A DNA stretch of 64,000 nucleotides. It comes from Dyadobacter koreensis (GTDB lineage: Bacteria; Bacteroidota; Bacteroidia; Cytophagales; Spirosomataceae). Every line of letters begins with the position of its first letter. The first letter of the stretch is position 1. The DNA lies in assembly GCF_900108855.1 (NCBI RefSeq), contig NZ_FNXY01000001.1, positions 806,001 through 870,000 of the forward strand, read 5' to 3'. The position numbers were made by a program, and so were the translations under genes. Shown piece after piece: positions 8,361-17,215 of this stretch. The notes beneath the pieces are model-generated. The model had not been told where the DNA came from. It made no database searches and saw nothing but the letters and a program-made list of their open reading frames with translations.

Positions 8361-10091
8361 TTACTTTCCTGTTCCTTCGGTTTTTGTATCCCGAAGTGTC
8401 GGATATTTAATGCCCAGCTGTTCCAGATAAGTAGGATATTTAGCCGGGTCGTAATAGTATTTTTTCATTTCCGGGCGGAATTCCTGCATGATTTTTTCAT
8501 TCAGGTGAATGGCTGGCTTATCCGTTTTGGAGATTATCGGCGTGTATTTCACATCCTTTGTCTGCACATCGGTGAAATATGTTTTTGCGTTTTTTATCAC
8601 CTCCGGTTTTACGAAGAGATCCAGTAAAGTCATCGCCTCCACTTTCGCACCGGCCGTTACACCCTTATGCGCAATCGGAGTTGCCATCGCGATCGCATTC
8701 GCCCAGTGATGGCCGGGAAGACCGGGAATGTTGGCAGGATATCTCAAAACAATCGTCGGCAAATTCCATGAAATGTCAGCGATATCGTCCGAACCACCGC
8801 CTCCTGAACTTGATGTTGCAGTAGGTTTGGCCAGTGGGCTTAATGTAGTTGCAAGACCATTGCTTTCCACTGTTGCTCCTTCCGGGTTACCCATTTCTTT
8901 CTGAGCCGCTTTGGCCAGCGTCTGATCTGCTTCTGTCCATTTGGGCAAGCCAACTGCCTTAATATTTTCATACATCGCCTCAGCCATTGGCTGATTAAAA
9001 TGCCCCGGCCATGCACTTCCCAAAACCTCATAGGTCATTTTGGTATCTGTCATTTGCGCAGCACCTTCGGCAATTTTGATTCCATCCTTATACATCTGCA
9101 TAATTTTTGGATAAGTCCTTTCCCGGAAATAATACCAGACCGAGGCTTTCGAAGGCACTACGTTTGGCTGATCGCCTCCATCTTTGATCACATAATGCGA
9201 ACGCTGGGTAGTTTCCATATGCTCGCGGTGATAATTCCAGGCAATATTAGTCAGTTCGACGGCATCTAAAGCACTTTTTCCACGCCACGGCGCCGCGCCT
9301 GCGTGTGAGGCCTGACCTTCAAAACTGAATAAAGCTGATACCATCCCATTATTTCCGGCATCGCCATATGAAACCGACATATTATTAGCAACGTGTGTAA
9401 AAATACAGGCATCTACGTCCTTAAAATAACCATCACGAACATAGTAAGCCTTTGTTCCAAGCTGCTCTTCCGCAACGCCGGGCCATAACATGATTGTACC
9501 GGGAATTTTTTCGCGCTCCATAATTTTTTTTAAAGCCAGAACAGCCGTAATATTCAACGGTTGACCGGAATTATGCCCTTCTCCATGACCGGGAGCACCT
9601 TCAATAATCGGATCATGGTAAGAAACTCCTGGCTTTTGCGATGCTTTGGGAATACAGTCAATATCGCTACCAACGGCAATGATCGGTTTGCCTGAACCCC
9701 ACTTTGCCGTCCAGGCTGTGGGCACGCCGGAAATTCCCTGCTCAATTACAAAGCCATTCTTTTGCAAAATGTCGGTCAGGTATTTTGATGTTTCCACCTC
9801 CTGAAAACCAAGTTCTCCGAAGCTGAAAACCATATCAACCATTTCCTGCGTAAATTTCTGCTGCTTGTCAATTTCTTTGGTAAGCTCTGTTTTCAGCGCG
9901 TCAATTTTCGCCGGAGTCATTTTTGTTTGCGCCGAAACCTGCGAAGGCATGACCAGCATTGTACTGAACAAGCAGCTAAATGCTAACGCGGCGATCGGCT
10001 TTCGGCTGTCGGCTGTCAGTACTGAGGACCGGAAACCAATCGCTGATAAAATATTCTTGGTTGGAAATCTCATGGTCGTTTTTATGTTCAT
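8361..10091 (-). CDS. Exported M20-family amidohydrolase (AbgB-like), copy 1
   Basis: A 576-residue M20-family metallo-amidohydrolase of the AbgB (p-aminobenzoyl-glutamate hydrolase subunit B) type. Signature segments are VGSDIDCIPKASQKPG, GAPGHGEGHNSG (metal-ligand region), WPGVAEEQLGTKAYY (acidic pair) and GQASHAGAAPWRGKSALDA in the dimerisation domain. Unlike cytosolic AbgB it has an export signal ending near PSQVSAQ. Residues about 11-34 of that leader are encoded by a GCCGA-type repeat, giving an unusually long n-region. An alternative start is M7 (10073). It is a recent duplicate of the gene at 10198-11865, almost identical over most of its length. Likely role: periplasmic hydrolysis of an N-acyl amino acid or peptide; exact substrate unknown. 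Confidence 0.9.
   Translation of the reverse strand: MNIKTTMRFPTKNILSAIGFRSSVLTADSRKPIAALAFSCLFSTMLVMPSQVSAQTKMTPAKIDALKTELTKEIDKQQKFTQEMVDMVFSFGELGFQEVETSKYLTDILQKNGFVIEQGISGVPTAWTAKWGSGKPIIAVGSDIDCIPKASQKPGVSYHDPIIEGAPGHGEGHNSGQPLNITAVLALKKIMEREKIPGTIMLWPGVAEEQLGTKAYYVRDGYFKDVDACIFTHVANNMSVSYGDAGNNGMVSALFSFEGQASHAGAAPWRGKSALDAVELTNIAWNYHREHMETTQRSHYVIKDGGDQPNVVPSKASVWYYFRERTYPKIMQMYKDGIKIAEGAAQMTDTKMTYEVLGSAWPGHFNQPMAEAMYENIKAVGLPKWTEADQTLAKAAQKEMGNPEGATVESNGLATTLSPLAKPTATSSSGGGGSDDIADISWNLPTIVLRYPANIPGLPGHHWANAIAMATPIAHKGVTAGAKVEAMTLLDLFVKPEVIKNAKTYFTDVQTKDVKYTPIISKTDKPAIHLNEKIMQEFRPEMKKYYYDPAKYPTYLEQLGIKYPTLRDTKTEGTGK
9991..10062. repeat. GCCGA/TCGGC-rich repeat, copy B, inside a signal-peptide coding region
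   Basis: The + strand reads GATCGGCTTTCGGCTGTCGG followed by CTGTCAG and then CCGGAAACCAATCGCTGATA, related to the intergenic copies on either side. Read on the minus strand it encodes residues about 11-34 of the amidohydrolase, including SAIGFRSSVLTADSRKPIA. The paralogue at 10198-11865 lacks this segment, so it looks inserted. Confidence 0.55.
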
Positions 10092-10157
10092 TTTTTCTAT
10101 CAGCCTGATGTTTTGATGATTATAATAAAAATTATTTTCAGCTCAGGTTGTCATATC

Positions 10158-10197
10158 AGGCCAACGAAAGCCGATTGCTGACAGCCGAAGGCCGAAG
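10158..10197. repeat. GCCGA/TCGGC-rich repeat, copy C
   Basis: The gap between the two amidohydrolase genes ends in AAGCCGATTGCTGACAGCCG then AAGGCCGAAG, the inverse of the TCGGC words in copy B. It directly abuts the stop codon of the upstream amidohydrolase gene. Confidence 0.5.
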
Positions 10198-11865
10198 TCA
10201 TTTCCCCGTAGAACTTCCTTCACGCGTTGTTGTCGGATATTTGATACCAAGCTGTTCGAGATAAGTCGCGTATTTTGACGGATCATAATAATACTTCTTC
10301 ATCTCAGGCCTGAACTCCTCCATGATTTTCTTGTTGAGCTGAATCGCAGGTTTATCCGTTTTTGATATCAGCGGCGTATATTTCGTATCCTTGGTTTGCA
10401 CTTCATTGAAATAAGTCCAGGCATTTTTTAATATTTCCGGTTTTACAAAGAGATCCAGTAACGTCATCGCCTCGGCTTTCGCTCCGGCTGTCACACCTTT
10501 GTGCGCAATTGGCGTGGCCATGGAAATAGCATTAGCCCAATGGTGGCCTGGCAAACCTGGAATGTTGGACGGATACCCCAAAACAATTGTCGGCAGATTC
10601 CAGGAAATGTCAGCGATATCATCAGAACCTCCTCCACCGGCGGACGGTGTCAATGCGGGTTTTCTTAAAACACCTAACGTTGTTGCCAAACCTTCGGTCG
10701 GTTTTCCCTCATCCGCCGGACTTTGCATTTCTTTTTGCGCCGCTTTGGCAAGTGTCTGATCCTCATCGCTCCATTTTGGCAAGCCAACCATTTTAATATT
10801 TTCATACATTGCCTCGGCAATCGGCTGATTGAAATGCCCAGGCCATGCACTCCCTAAAACTTCGTAGGTCATTTTAGTATCTGTCATTTTTGCAGCTGCA
10901 TCCGCAATTTTAACTCCATCCTTGTACATCTGCATAATCTTCGGATAGGATCTTTCGCGGAAATAATACCAAACAGAAGCTTTGGACGGAACCACGTTGG
11001 GCTGATCGCCGCCATCCGTGACCACATAATGTGAACGCTGTGTGGTTTCCATATGCTCCCGATGATAATTCCAGCCAATATTCATCAGTTCCACAGCATC
11101 AAGCGCACTTTTCCCCCTCCAAGGCGCGCCGCCCGCGTGAGAAGCCTGACCTTCAAATTTGAATTGAACCGAGATCATACCCGTCATTCCACCGTCGCCA
11201 TATGACGTACCTAAATTATTGCTAACGTGAGTGAAAATACAAGCATCAACATCTTTGAAAAAACCGTCGCGGACGAAGTAAGCTTTCGTTGCCAATTGCT
11301 CTTCTGCAACGCCGGGCCACAACATGATCGTACCCGGAATCTTCTCTCTTTCCATAATTTTTTTCAAGGCAAGAACGGCCGTAACATTTAACGGCTGACC
11401 AGAGTTATGCCCCTCGCCGTGTCCGGGAGCTCCTTCAACGATTGGATCGTGGTAAGAAACGCCGGGTTTTTGTGAAGCTTTGGGAATACAATCGATATCG
11501 CTTCCAACTGCAATAACCGGTTTTCCGGAACCCCAGGTTGCCGTCCAGGCAGTTGGAATTCCGGAAATACCCTCCTTGATCGTAAATCCGTTTTTCTTTA
11601 AAATATCGATCAGATAACGCGAAGTTTCAACCTCTTGAAAACCAAGCTCTCCAAAGCTGAAAATCATATCGACCATTTCCTGGGAAAACTTTTTCTGCCC
11701 GTCGATTTCTTTGGCAAGTTCGGTTTTCAATGCATCGATTTTTGCGGGCGTCATTTTTGTCTGTGCTATGACGATCTGCGAACTTATCGCAAAAATACTC
11801 GCAAGACAAATCCCTTTTGCCAACAAGTTTTTGTATCGAAAAAATCTGTTTACATCTTTTTTCAT
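10198..11865 (-). CDS. Exported M20-family amidohydrolase (AbgB-like), copy 2
   Basis: A 555-residue M20 amidohydrolase paralogous to the next gene downstream, with the same signatures (VGSDIDCIPKASQKPG, GAPGHGEGHNSG, WPGVAEEQLATKAYF). I start it at the ATG at 11865 (MKKDVNRFFRYKNLLAKGI), which gives a normal signal peptide ending near SSQIVIAQ. A further upstream in-frame ATG (11934) would add 23 unlikely residues. It is the first of the duplicated pair and follows the SusD gene by about 170 nt containing a long hairpin. Inferred role: periplasmic cleavage of amide-linked amino acids or peptides imported by SusCD. Confidence 0.9.
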   Translation of the reverse strand: MKKDVNRFFRYKNLLAKGICLASIFAISSQIVIAQTKMTPAKIDALKTELAKEIDGQKKFSQEMVDMIFSFGELGFQEVETSRYLIDILKKNGFTIKEGISGIPTAWTATWGSGKPVIAVGSDIDCIPKASQKPGVSYHDPIVEGAPGHGEGHNSGQPLNVTAVLALKKIMEREKIPGTIMLWPGVAEEQLATKAYFVRDGFFKDVDACIFTHVSNNLGTSYGDGGMTGMISVQFKFEGQASHAGGAPWRGKSALDAVELMNIGWNYHREHMETTQRSHYVVTDGGDQPNVVPSKASVWYYFRERSYPKIMQMYKDGVKIADAAAKMTDTKMTYEVLGSAWPGHFNQPIAEAMYENIKMVGLPKWSDEDQTLAKAAQKEMQSPADEGKPTEGLATTLGVLRKPALTPSAGGGGSDDIADISWNLPTIVLGYPSNIPGLPGHHWANAISMATPIAHKGVTAGAKAEAMTLLDLFVKPEILKNAWTYFNEVQTKDTKYTPLISKTDKPAIQLNKKIMEEFRPEMKKYYYDPSKYATYLEQLGIKYPTTTREGSSTGK

Positions 11866-11951
11866 TTTATAACAGATTAAGATTATTTTTAACTGTCTTC
11901 CTAAAACTTCATAACATCCATCAAACCACTCCAAAATATTTTGAGATTAGA

Positions 11952-11997
11952 TTCATAGTTTGCCACTTATCAATATTTATAAATGACAAACTATGAA
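11952..11997. other. Long stem-loop between susD and the amidohydrolase genes
   Basis: TTCATAGTTTG (11952-11962) and CAAACTATGAA (11987-11997) are perfect 11-bp inverted arms, with partial further pairing inside (CTTAT/ATAAA). No clear T tract follows on the minus strand, so it may be an RNA-stability or read-through element rather than a simple terminator. The rest of the 174-nt gap shows nothing recognisable. Confidence 0.55.
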
Positions 11998-12039
11998 GTA
12001 TATACGTAAACCATTTTACGGTTACAATCTCATTACTGT

Positions 12040-13506
12040 TCAAATGAGCTTATTCGTGGAAAGCTCAGCATTTGGGATCGGGAAAATATATTCCGGCTGC
12101 GTTGGCGCGACTGCTGGTGCTGATAAACCTCCGCTGCCTTTTGCAGGAATTGTCAATAAATTCCGTAGCAAATCGTTGGATCTCAATCCTTCCCCTAAAA
12201 GCTCAATTCTTCTCTCTATCCAAATCGTTTTCACCAAAGCATCCGCCGTTGAAATGCTGGCATCCGGGAAAACATAGGCCGCATCCGAGCGGTTACGAAC
12301 GGCTTTCAGCAAAGCAACCGATTTTGCCAGATCTCCTGTTTTCGCAGCTGCTTCGGAATAGTTTAACAAAACTTCAGCGTAACGTAACAACGGTACATAA
12401 TCCAGCGCAGGGTTGGTCTGGTTATATTTTTTCAGATATGTCACACCACCAGCCACACGGGTAAAGTTTGTTTTTCTCGCATCCGTTGCCGGCCAGGTTG
12501 GATCTCCCAAAATCCCTGAAGCATTCAAATTATATTCCAGGTTCAGATTATATGTATATGCCAGAGAATTCTGTCCTGCAACAATGTTCAGGACCGTCAT
12601 TGGCATCGAGAAAATAGATTCAGTCGTTGTATAATCCGTCATAAATGGTGTTGCCACATTTGCCTGCAATTGATTCTTCACGCCCGTTGGTGCAGAAAAA
12701 GGAGCGGCTTCTGAAACAATTTTCTTCGCCTCCGTTACCACTTTTGCATAATCGCCCATCGTCAGGTAAACACGGGTTTTAAATGCGATGGCTGTGTTTT
12801 TATGGGCGCGTGTCGTATTCAAAAGTGCAGTGGTATACGTTAGAGGCAAACCCGCTTCCGCTTCGTCCAGATCTTTCAGAATCTGTGCGTAAACCTCGGC
12901 AACCGTACTTCGCGCCATATCATTGTTAGCCGGGGTTGTTTCACCTTTTAATCTTAAAGGAACTCCCGCAGATGCCCCTTTGTCTTTGGTATAAGGCTGT
13001 CCATACCGCGTAACTAATCCGAAATAACAGAACGCCCTGACGAATTTGGCTTCCGCAAGATATTGTGCAGCAAGTGTTTCACTTACAGCAGTCGGATATG
13101 CAGCCAGTCCGTCTATGATCAGGTTTGCTGCATTGATTGCCGTGTAAGACGAGCCCCAGCCTGAAGATGCATCATTAGATCCCGAGGTTACGGTATGGCT
13201 CCATGCGTCATAGCCTGTAAAAACATTCTGGGTACGGTTTATGAAATCCTCACCCCGGATATCGGCCAGCATAAGATACCTGCCACCATATAAACTACCA
13301 TCTTTCATGGAAGTATAAATTCCGTTTACCTGCCCTAAAACACGCTCTGGCGTATCAAACAGGAAAGCATCTTGCAGCTGAATGTTCGGTATCGGATTAA
13401 GCAATTTATTTTCGTCACAAGAACTAAGTGCCAGGCCAAAGGGCAAAGCCAGATATATCGCTCTGCGCATCCAGTGTTTTGCTGATTTTATATTGATTTC
13501 TTTCAT
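12040..13506 (-). CDS. SusD/RagB-family outer-membrane lipoprotein
   Basis: A 488-residue protein with a lipoprotein signal (GLALSSCDENK, Cys about residue 29) and the SusD/RagB layout: an N-terminal TPR-like segment (FLFDTPERVLGQVNGIYTSM), a mid region YLAEAKFVRAFCYFGLVTRYG and a C-terminal part with YVPLLRYAEVLLNYSEAAAK and IWIERRIELLGEG. It sits 24 nt after the SusC gene. SusD proteins cap the SusC barrel and bind the nutrient at the cell surface. Neighbouring proteases and M20 hydrolases suggest peptide rather than glycan ligands, which is an inference. Confidence 0.95.
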   Translation of the reverse strand: MKEINIKSAKHWMRRAIYLALPFGLALSSCDENKLLNPIPNIQLQDAFLFDTPERVLGQVNGIYTSMKDGSLYGGRYLMLADIRGEDFINRTQNVFTGYDAWSHTVTSGSNDASSGWGSSYTAINAANLIIDGLAAYPTAVSETLAAQYLAEAKFVRAFCYFGLVTRYGQPYTKDKGASAGVPLRLKGETTPANNDMARSTVAEVYAQILKDLDEAEAGLPLTYTTALLNTTRAHKNTAIAFKTRVYLTMGDYAKVVTEAKKIVSEAAPFSAPTGVKNQLQANVATPFMTDYTTTESIFSMPMTVLNIVAGQNSLAYTYNLNLEYNLNASGILGDPTWPATDARKTNFTRVAGGVTYLKKYNQTNPALDYVPLLRYAEVLLNYSEAAAKTGDLAKSVALLKAVRNRSDAAYVFPDASISTADALVKTIWIERRIELLGEGLRSNDLLRNLLTIPAKGSGGLSAPAVAPTQPEYIFPIPNAELSTNKLI

Positions 13507-13530
13507 CTTTTACTTAATTTAAAAATGATC

Positions 13531-16500
13531 TTAGAATCCAAGGTTTACACCAAATGTGAAAGTACGGCCTTGTGGAATCGAGTTTTTCTCAACACCAGGC
13601 GTAGTATTCGAGTTACCATTAACCGAAATTTCTGGATCGGTACCTGTGTATTTTGTCAGGATGAAAGCGTTAAATACCTGAGCATACAAACGAACGGATG
13701 CAAGACCCAATTTCGCCAAACCACCAGCCGGAATGCGGTATCCCAGAGAAGCAGACTGCAATCTCAGGAAGTCTCCTTTCTCAGCATTTTCTGAAATAGG
13801 CCATGACGATCCGTTGGAAAGTAAATCCCCGTAAACCACTTTCGGAACATCCGTTACCTGACCTGGTGTAGTCCATCTTGAAAGTACATCGGTAGAGTTG
13901 TTCCAGAAACGCTGGTCACGCCAGGTAGCTTTCGTTCCGTTCATCACAAGATTTCCACCAGAATAAGTGAAGTTCACCCCCAGATCAAACTGACCATACT
14001 TGATCGTATTGATAAAACCACCGTAGTAAGTCGGCAAAGCATTTCCTAAAAGCTGATAGTCATTGACACCGATTGCGGCGGCCGGAGTGCCATCCAGATA
14101 CGTCCAGCGGCTTCCGCCCGAAGGTACCACGTGGCTGTACTGCACTTTTTCACCCGCTTTATTGATAAATACACGCTGTCCGTTTTCAGGATTTACACCA
14201 TCTGTTTTAGCCCCATACAAACTACCCACAGAATAACCGATCCGAGTGATATTAGTTGCTTCCGCGGCTGTGGAAGTGGTTCCAACAAGTTCTGTGCCCT
14301 GTCCGTATAACTCGGTAACTTTGTTTTTGTTTTTAGTAAAATTGATGCTTGTATTCCAGCTGAATTTACCTTTTCTGATAACGCTGGCGTTAATGCCAAG
14401 TTCAAGTCCGTGGTTGTACATGCTACCAATGTTCATAAAAATCGCGTTTCCCGGAATACCTTTTGAAGGCGATTGCGGCACGTTCAATATCAGACCGTTT
14501 ACGCTGTTGGCATAATAGGTTGCTTCCAGCTGAATCCGGTCGTTAAGAAAACTGATATCCGCGCCTACGTTTGTCTGGTTGCTGGTCTCCCAGCCAAGAT
14601 CCGGGTTTCCGCCCTGACTAAAATTCCAGGTTGGTGCCGTTCCATAAAGTGACGATTCATAAAGCGCAAGTGAACCATACTGGCTGACACCGGAATTCCC
14701 AACACGTCCCCAGCTTGCTCTCAACTTCACACTGCTCATAATATCAGCCAGCTTTGAATTCTTGTAAAACTCTTCTTCAGAAACTGTCCAACCTCCTGAT
14801 ACACCGCCAAAATTTCCATATTTTTTACCTGCTCCCAAAGCAGAGTTACCATCGCGACGATAGTTTAACGTAAAGAAATAACGTTTGTCGTAATCATAAG
14901 TAAAACGAGAGAAAACCGAAACCAGAGCACTCTCAGTCAATACATTAGTGATTGGAACAATCTGTCCGTAACTTCCCTGAAACTCGTCAAAAAATGGATC
15001 AGACAATTGGGTACGACGCGCTCCCCAGCTTGAAGTATTGAATTTCTGAACATCATAACCCGCAAGCAAAGAAATATTATGCTTCGTAGCGATTGATGTA
15101 TTGTAGCTTAGCGTATTTGTCCAGTTCCAGTTACTGATCGTGCGGCTCATATTCTGCGCACTGCCATTTGTAGAAAAACCGGGACCATGAACAGGACTTT
15201 CGAAGGTTACGTTTTCAACTTTCAAACGGTCCATCGCATAGTTCATTTTATAAGTTAAACCTTTCATCAGCTTCACCGTACCGCCGAAATTCGCGATAAT
15301 ACGGTCGTTTTCAGAAGTATATTTGTTCAAATCCAGCAGGGGAACCGGATTATAAAAGTTACTTACAACCTTATTTGCACCCATTCCCAGCGTATTGGAA
15401 GTACTCAAATTATAGCTACCGTCTGCATTATACGGAGAAACGTTAGGAGCCGACAACCAGGCCAATCGCGCAGAACCAACCAGGCCGAAAGCATTTCCAC
15501 TCAGCGAGCCGGTGTTTGGCGAGGAGTTTAAGCTGTTATTGTAATTGATATTACTGGAAAAAGAAAGCCAGTTATTGAACTTGTGGTCCACGTTGAAGCG
15601 GGCTGCTTTACGTGTAAATTCATTGGTTTTCAAAATTCCTTTCTGATTACTGTAATTGGTCGAAAAGTAATATTTTGTTGATTCCGAACCACCTGAAATG
15701 CTCAAACTGTGATTTTGTGAAACGCCTGTTTGATAAACCTGGTCGTACCAGTTTGTATTTACCATCGAACCGTCCGGGTTAAGTGTAGGAAAAAACAGCT
15801 GAGAAGCTACGGCGTCATTACTTCCATTGCCACCCAGGACTTTCGCGTTCAGAACGGCTTCGTTTTTAATATCCATAAATTGCTGGGCATCAAGCATCGT
15901 TGGCAGCCGGGTCGCCTTGGTCATACCAGTCCAGCCTTCGTAGTTCACTTTTGGCTTACCCACTTTACCGCTTTTGGTTGTGATCAGCAAAACACCTGCT
16001 GCCGCCCTTGAACCGTAAATGGACGTAGAAGCCGCATCTTTTAACACGTCAATCGACTCAATATCAGATGGATTAATATCTCCGAGCGGGTTATTGGCAA
16101 CGGTTGAATTACCTGAAATATCTCCTGTATTGATGGGAATACCGTCCACAACAATCAAAGGAAATGAACTCAGCGAAATCGAATTTACACCACGGATACG
16201 GATTACGGGCGGGTTGTTTAAAACACCATTTGGTTGTCCGATACTCACGCCGGTTGCGCGGCCAGCCATCCCCTGATCAAAACTCTGAACAGGCATATCT
16301 TTCAGTTTGTCACCCGAAACACGCGCCGCAGAACCGGTAAATTCTTCCTTTGACTGCGTGCCATAACCAACTACCATTAATTCGCTAAGTTGCTTTGTAC
16401 TGCTTGCGAGTTTCACATTTACAGCAGATTGGTTTGTCACAGCAATTTCCTGGCCGACATATCCTACGTAAGAAAATACCAGAACCGGCGACCCGCCGTC

Positions 16501-17061
16501 TGCCACTTTGATAGAATATTTTCCGTTCATATCAGTTATGGTTCCGATAGACGTTCCTTTAATGAGAACCGCAACACCCGGAAGTGCGTCACCATTTTCG
16601 CCGTCTGTCACAACACCGCGCACTTCTCTTTCGATCTGACTAACCAAAGATGGGAGAGAAACGTCAGTTCTTCTAACTTCACCTGTTGTTTTTAGCTCTT
16701 TCTCAACGATTACTACGGTACGTTTTTGCTCACGATAATCCAGTTTGGTAGAAGCCAAAAGCTCGTGCAGCACCTCATTCACTGGTTTTTTACTTACTGT
16801 AATGTTGACCTTGTAAGGCGCTATCAGTTCTTCATTGTAAATAAAACGAAAACCCGTCTTTTTGTTAATCAGCGTCAGCGCTTCTTTCAGACTTTTGTCC
16901 TTAAGTGTCAGATCAATGGTAACCTCTTGCAGACTCTGTCCGGGCAGATGGGCAACCGCCATCGAAGGCTGAATTCCCGTAATCAGGACGAAAAGAAAAA
17001 GGCATACACTTTTAGTCGTCCATTTAGTAATGGACTGTAAACTTCTGGTACAATTTTTCAT
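13531..17061 (-). CDS. SusC/RagA-family TonB-linked outer-membrane transporter with STN signalling domain
   Basis: A 1176-residue protein. After the signal peptide (ends near GIQPSMAVAH) come an STN domain (about 48-125, DLTLKDKSLKEALTLINKKT), a CarboxypepD_reg repeat (about 148-228, VRGVVTDGENGDALPGVAV), the TonB plug with MVVGYGTQSKEEFTGSAARV (about 229-350, including IESIDVLKDAASTSIYGSRA) and a 22-strand barrel ending in TFTFGVNLGF. The STN domain matches regulation through the FecR and ECF sigma genes just upstream. It imports an oligomeric nutrient with the SusD partner. Substrate not determined; protease neighbours point to peptides. Confidence 0.96.
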   Translation of the reverse strand: MKNCTRSLQSITKWTTKSVCLFLFVLITGIQPSMAVAHLPGQSLQEVTIDLTLKDKSLKEALTLINKKTGFRFIYNEELIAPYKVNITVSKKPVNEVLHELLASTKLDYREQKRTVVIVEKELKTTGEVRRTDVSLPSLVSQIEREVRGVVTDGENGDALPGVAVLIKGTSIGTITDMNGKYSIKVADGGSPVLVFSYVGYVGQEIAVTNQSAVNVKLASSTKQLSELMVVGYGTQSKEEFTGSAARVSGDKLKDMPVQSFDQGMAGRATGVSIGQPNGVLNNPPVIRIRGVNSISLSSFPLIVVDGIPINTGDISGNSTVANNPLGDINPSDIESIDVLKDAASTSIYGSRAAAGVLLITTKSGKVGKPKVNYEGWTGMTKATRLPTMLDAQQFMDIKNEAVLNAKVLGGNGSNDAVASQLFFPTLNPDGSMVNTNWYDQVYQTGVSQNHSLSISGGSESTKYYFSTNYSNQKGILKTNEFTRKAARFNVDHKFNNWLSFSSNINYNNSLNSSPNTGSLSGNAFGLVGSARLAWLSAPNVSPYNADGSYNLSTSNTLGMGANKVVSNFYNPVPLLDLNKYTSENDRIIANFGGTVKLMKGLTYKMNYAMDRLKVENVTFESPVHGPGFSTNGSAQNMSRTISNWNWTNTLSYNTSIATKHNISLLAGYDVQKFNTSSWGARRTQLSDPFFDEFQGSYGQIVPITNVLTESALVSVFSRFTYDYDKRYFFTLNYRRDGNSALGAGKKYGNFGGVSGGWTVSEEEFYKNSKLADIMSSVKLRASWGRVGNSGVSQYGSLALYESSLYGTAPTWNFSQGGNPDLGWETSNQTNVGADISFLNDRIQLEATYYANSVNGLILNVPQSPSKGIPGNAIFMNIGSMYNHGLELGINASVIRKGKFSWNTSINFTKNKNKVTELYGQGTELVGTTSTAAEATNITRIGYSVGSLYGAKTDGVNPENGQRVFINKAGEKVQYSHVVPSGGSRWTYLDGTPAAAIGVNDYQLLGNALPTYYGGFINTIKYGQFDLGVNFTYSGGNLVMNGTKATWRDQRFWNNSTDVLSRWTTPGQVTDVPKVVYGDLLSNGSSWPISENAEKGDFLRLQSASLGYRIPAGGLAKLGLASVRLYAQVFNAFILTKYTGTDPEISVNGNSNTTPGVEKNSIPQGRTFTFGVNLGF

Positions 17062-17162
17062 ACCTTTGGATTAGTTTGGGGTTAAGCGATAAACATTAAT
17101 TCCAACATCAGATAGCAGAATCAGTGGGTGATTGGCGTTACGTCCTGATTTCTCTATCATAC

Positions 17163-17196
17163 ATTCCGGCGGCTTCGGCTTGCCGGATTTTTTTAT
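17163..17196. other. GC-rich stem-loop with T run between fecR-like and susC-like genes
   Basis: TCCGGC (17165-17170) and GCCGGA (17182-17187) flank GGCTTCGGCTT and are followed by TTTTTTT on the + strand. The T run faces away from the minus-strand genes, so it would terminate only antisense transcription, or act as a structured leader of susC. It uses the same CGGCTTCGGC words as the repeats near 8.3 and 10 kb. Confidence 0.35.
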
Positions 17197-17215
17197 TAAA
17201 AAGCGTGCAATACTT

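Noticed and set aside
12040-17061. Polysaccharide utilisation locus
   Set aside because: SusCD is present but there are no glycoside hydrolases, lyases or carbohydrate esterases nearby; proteases and M20 enzymes are present instead.
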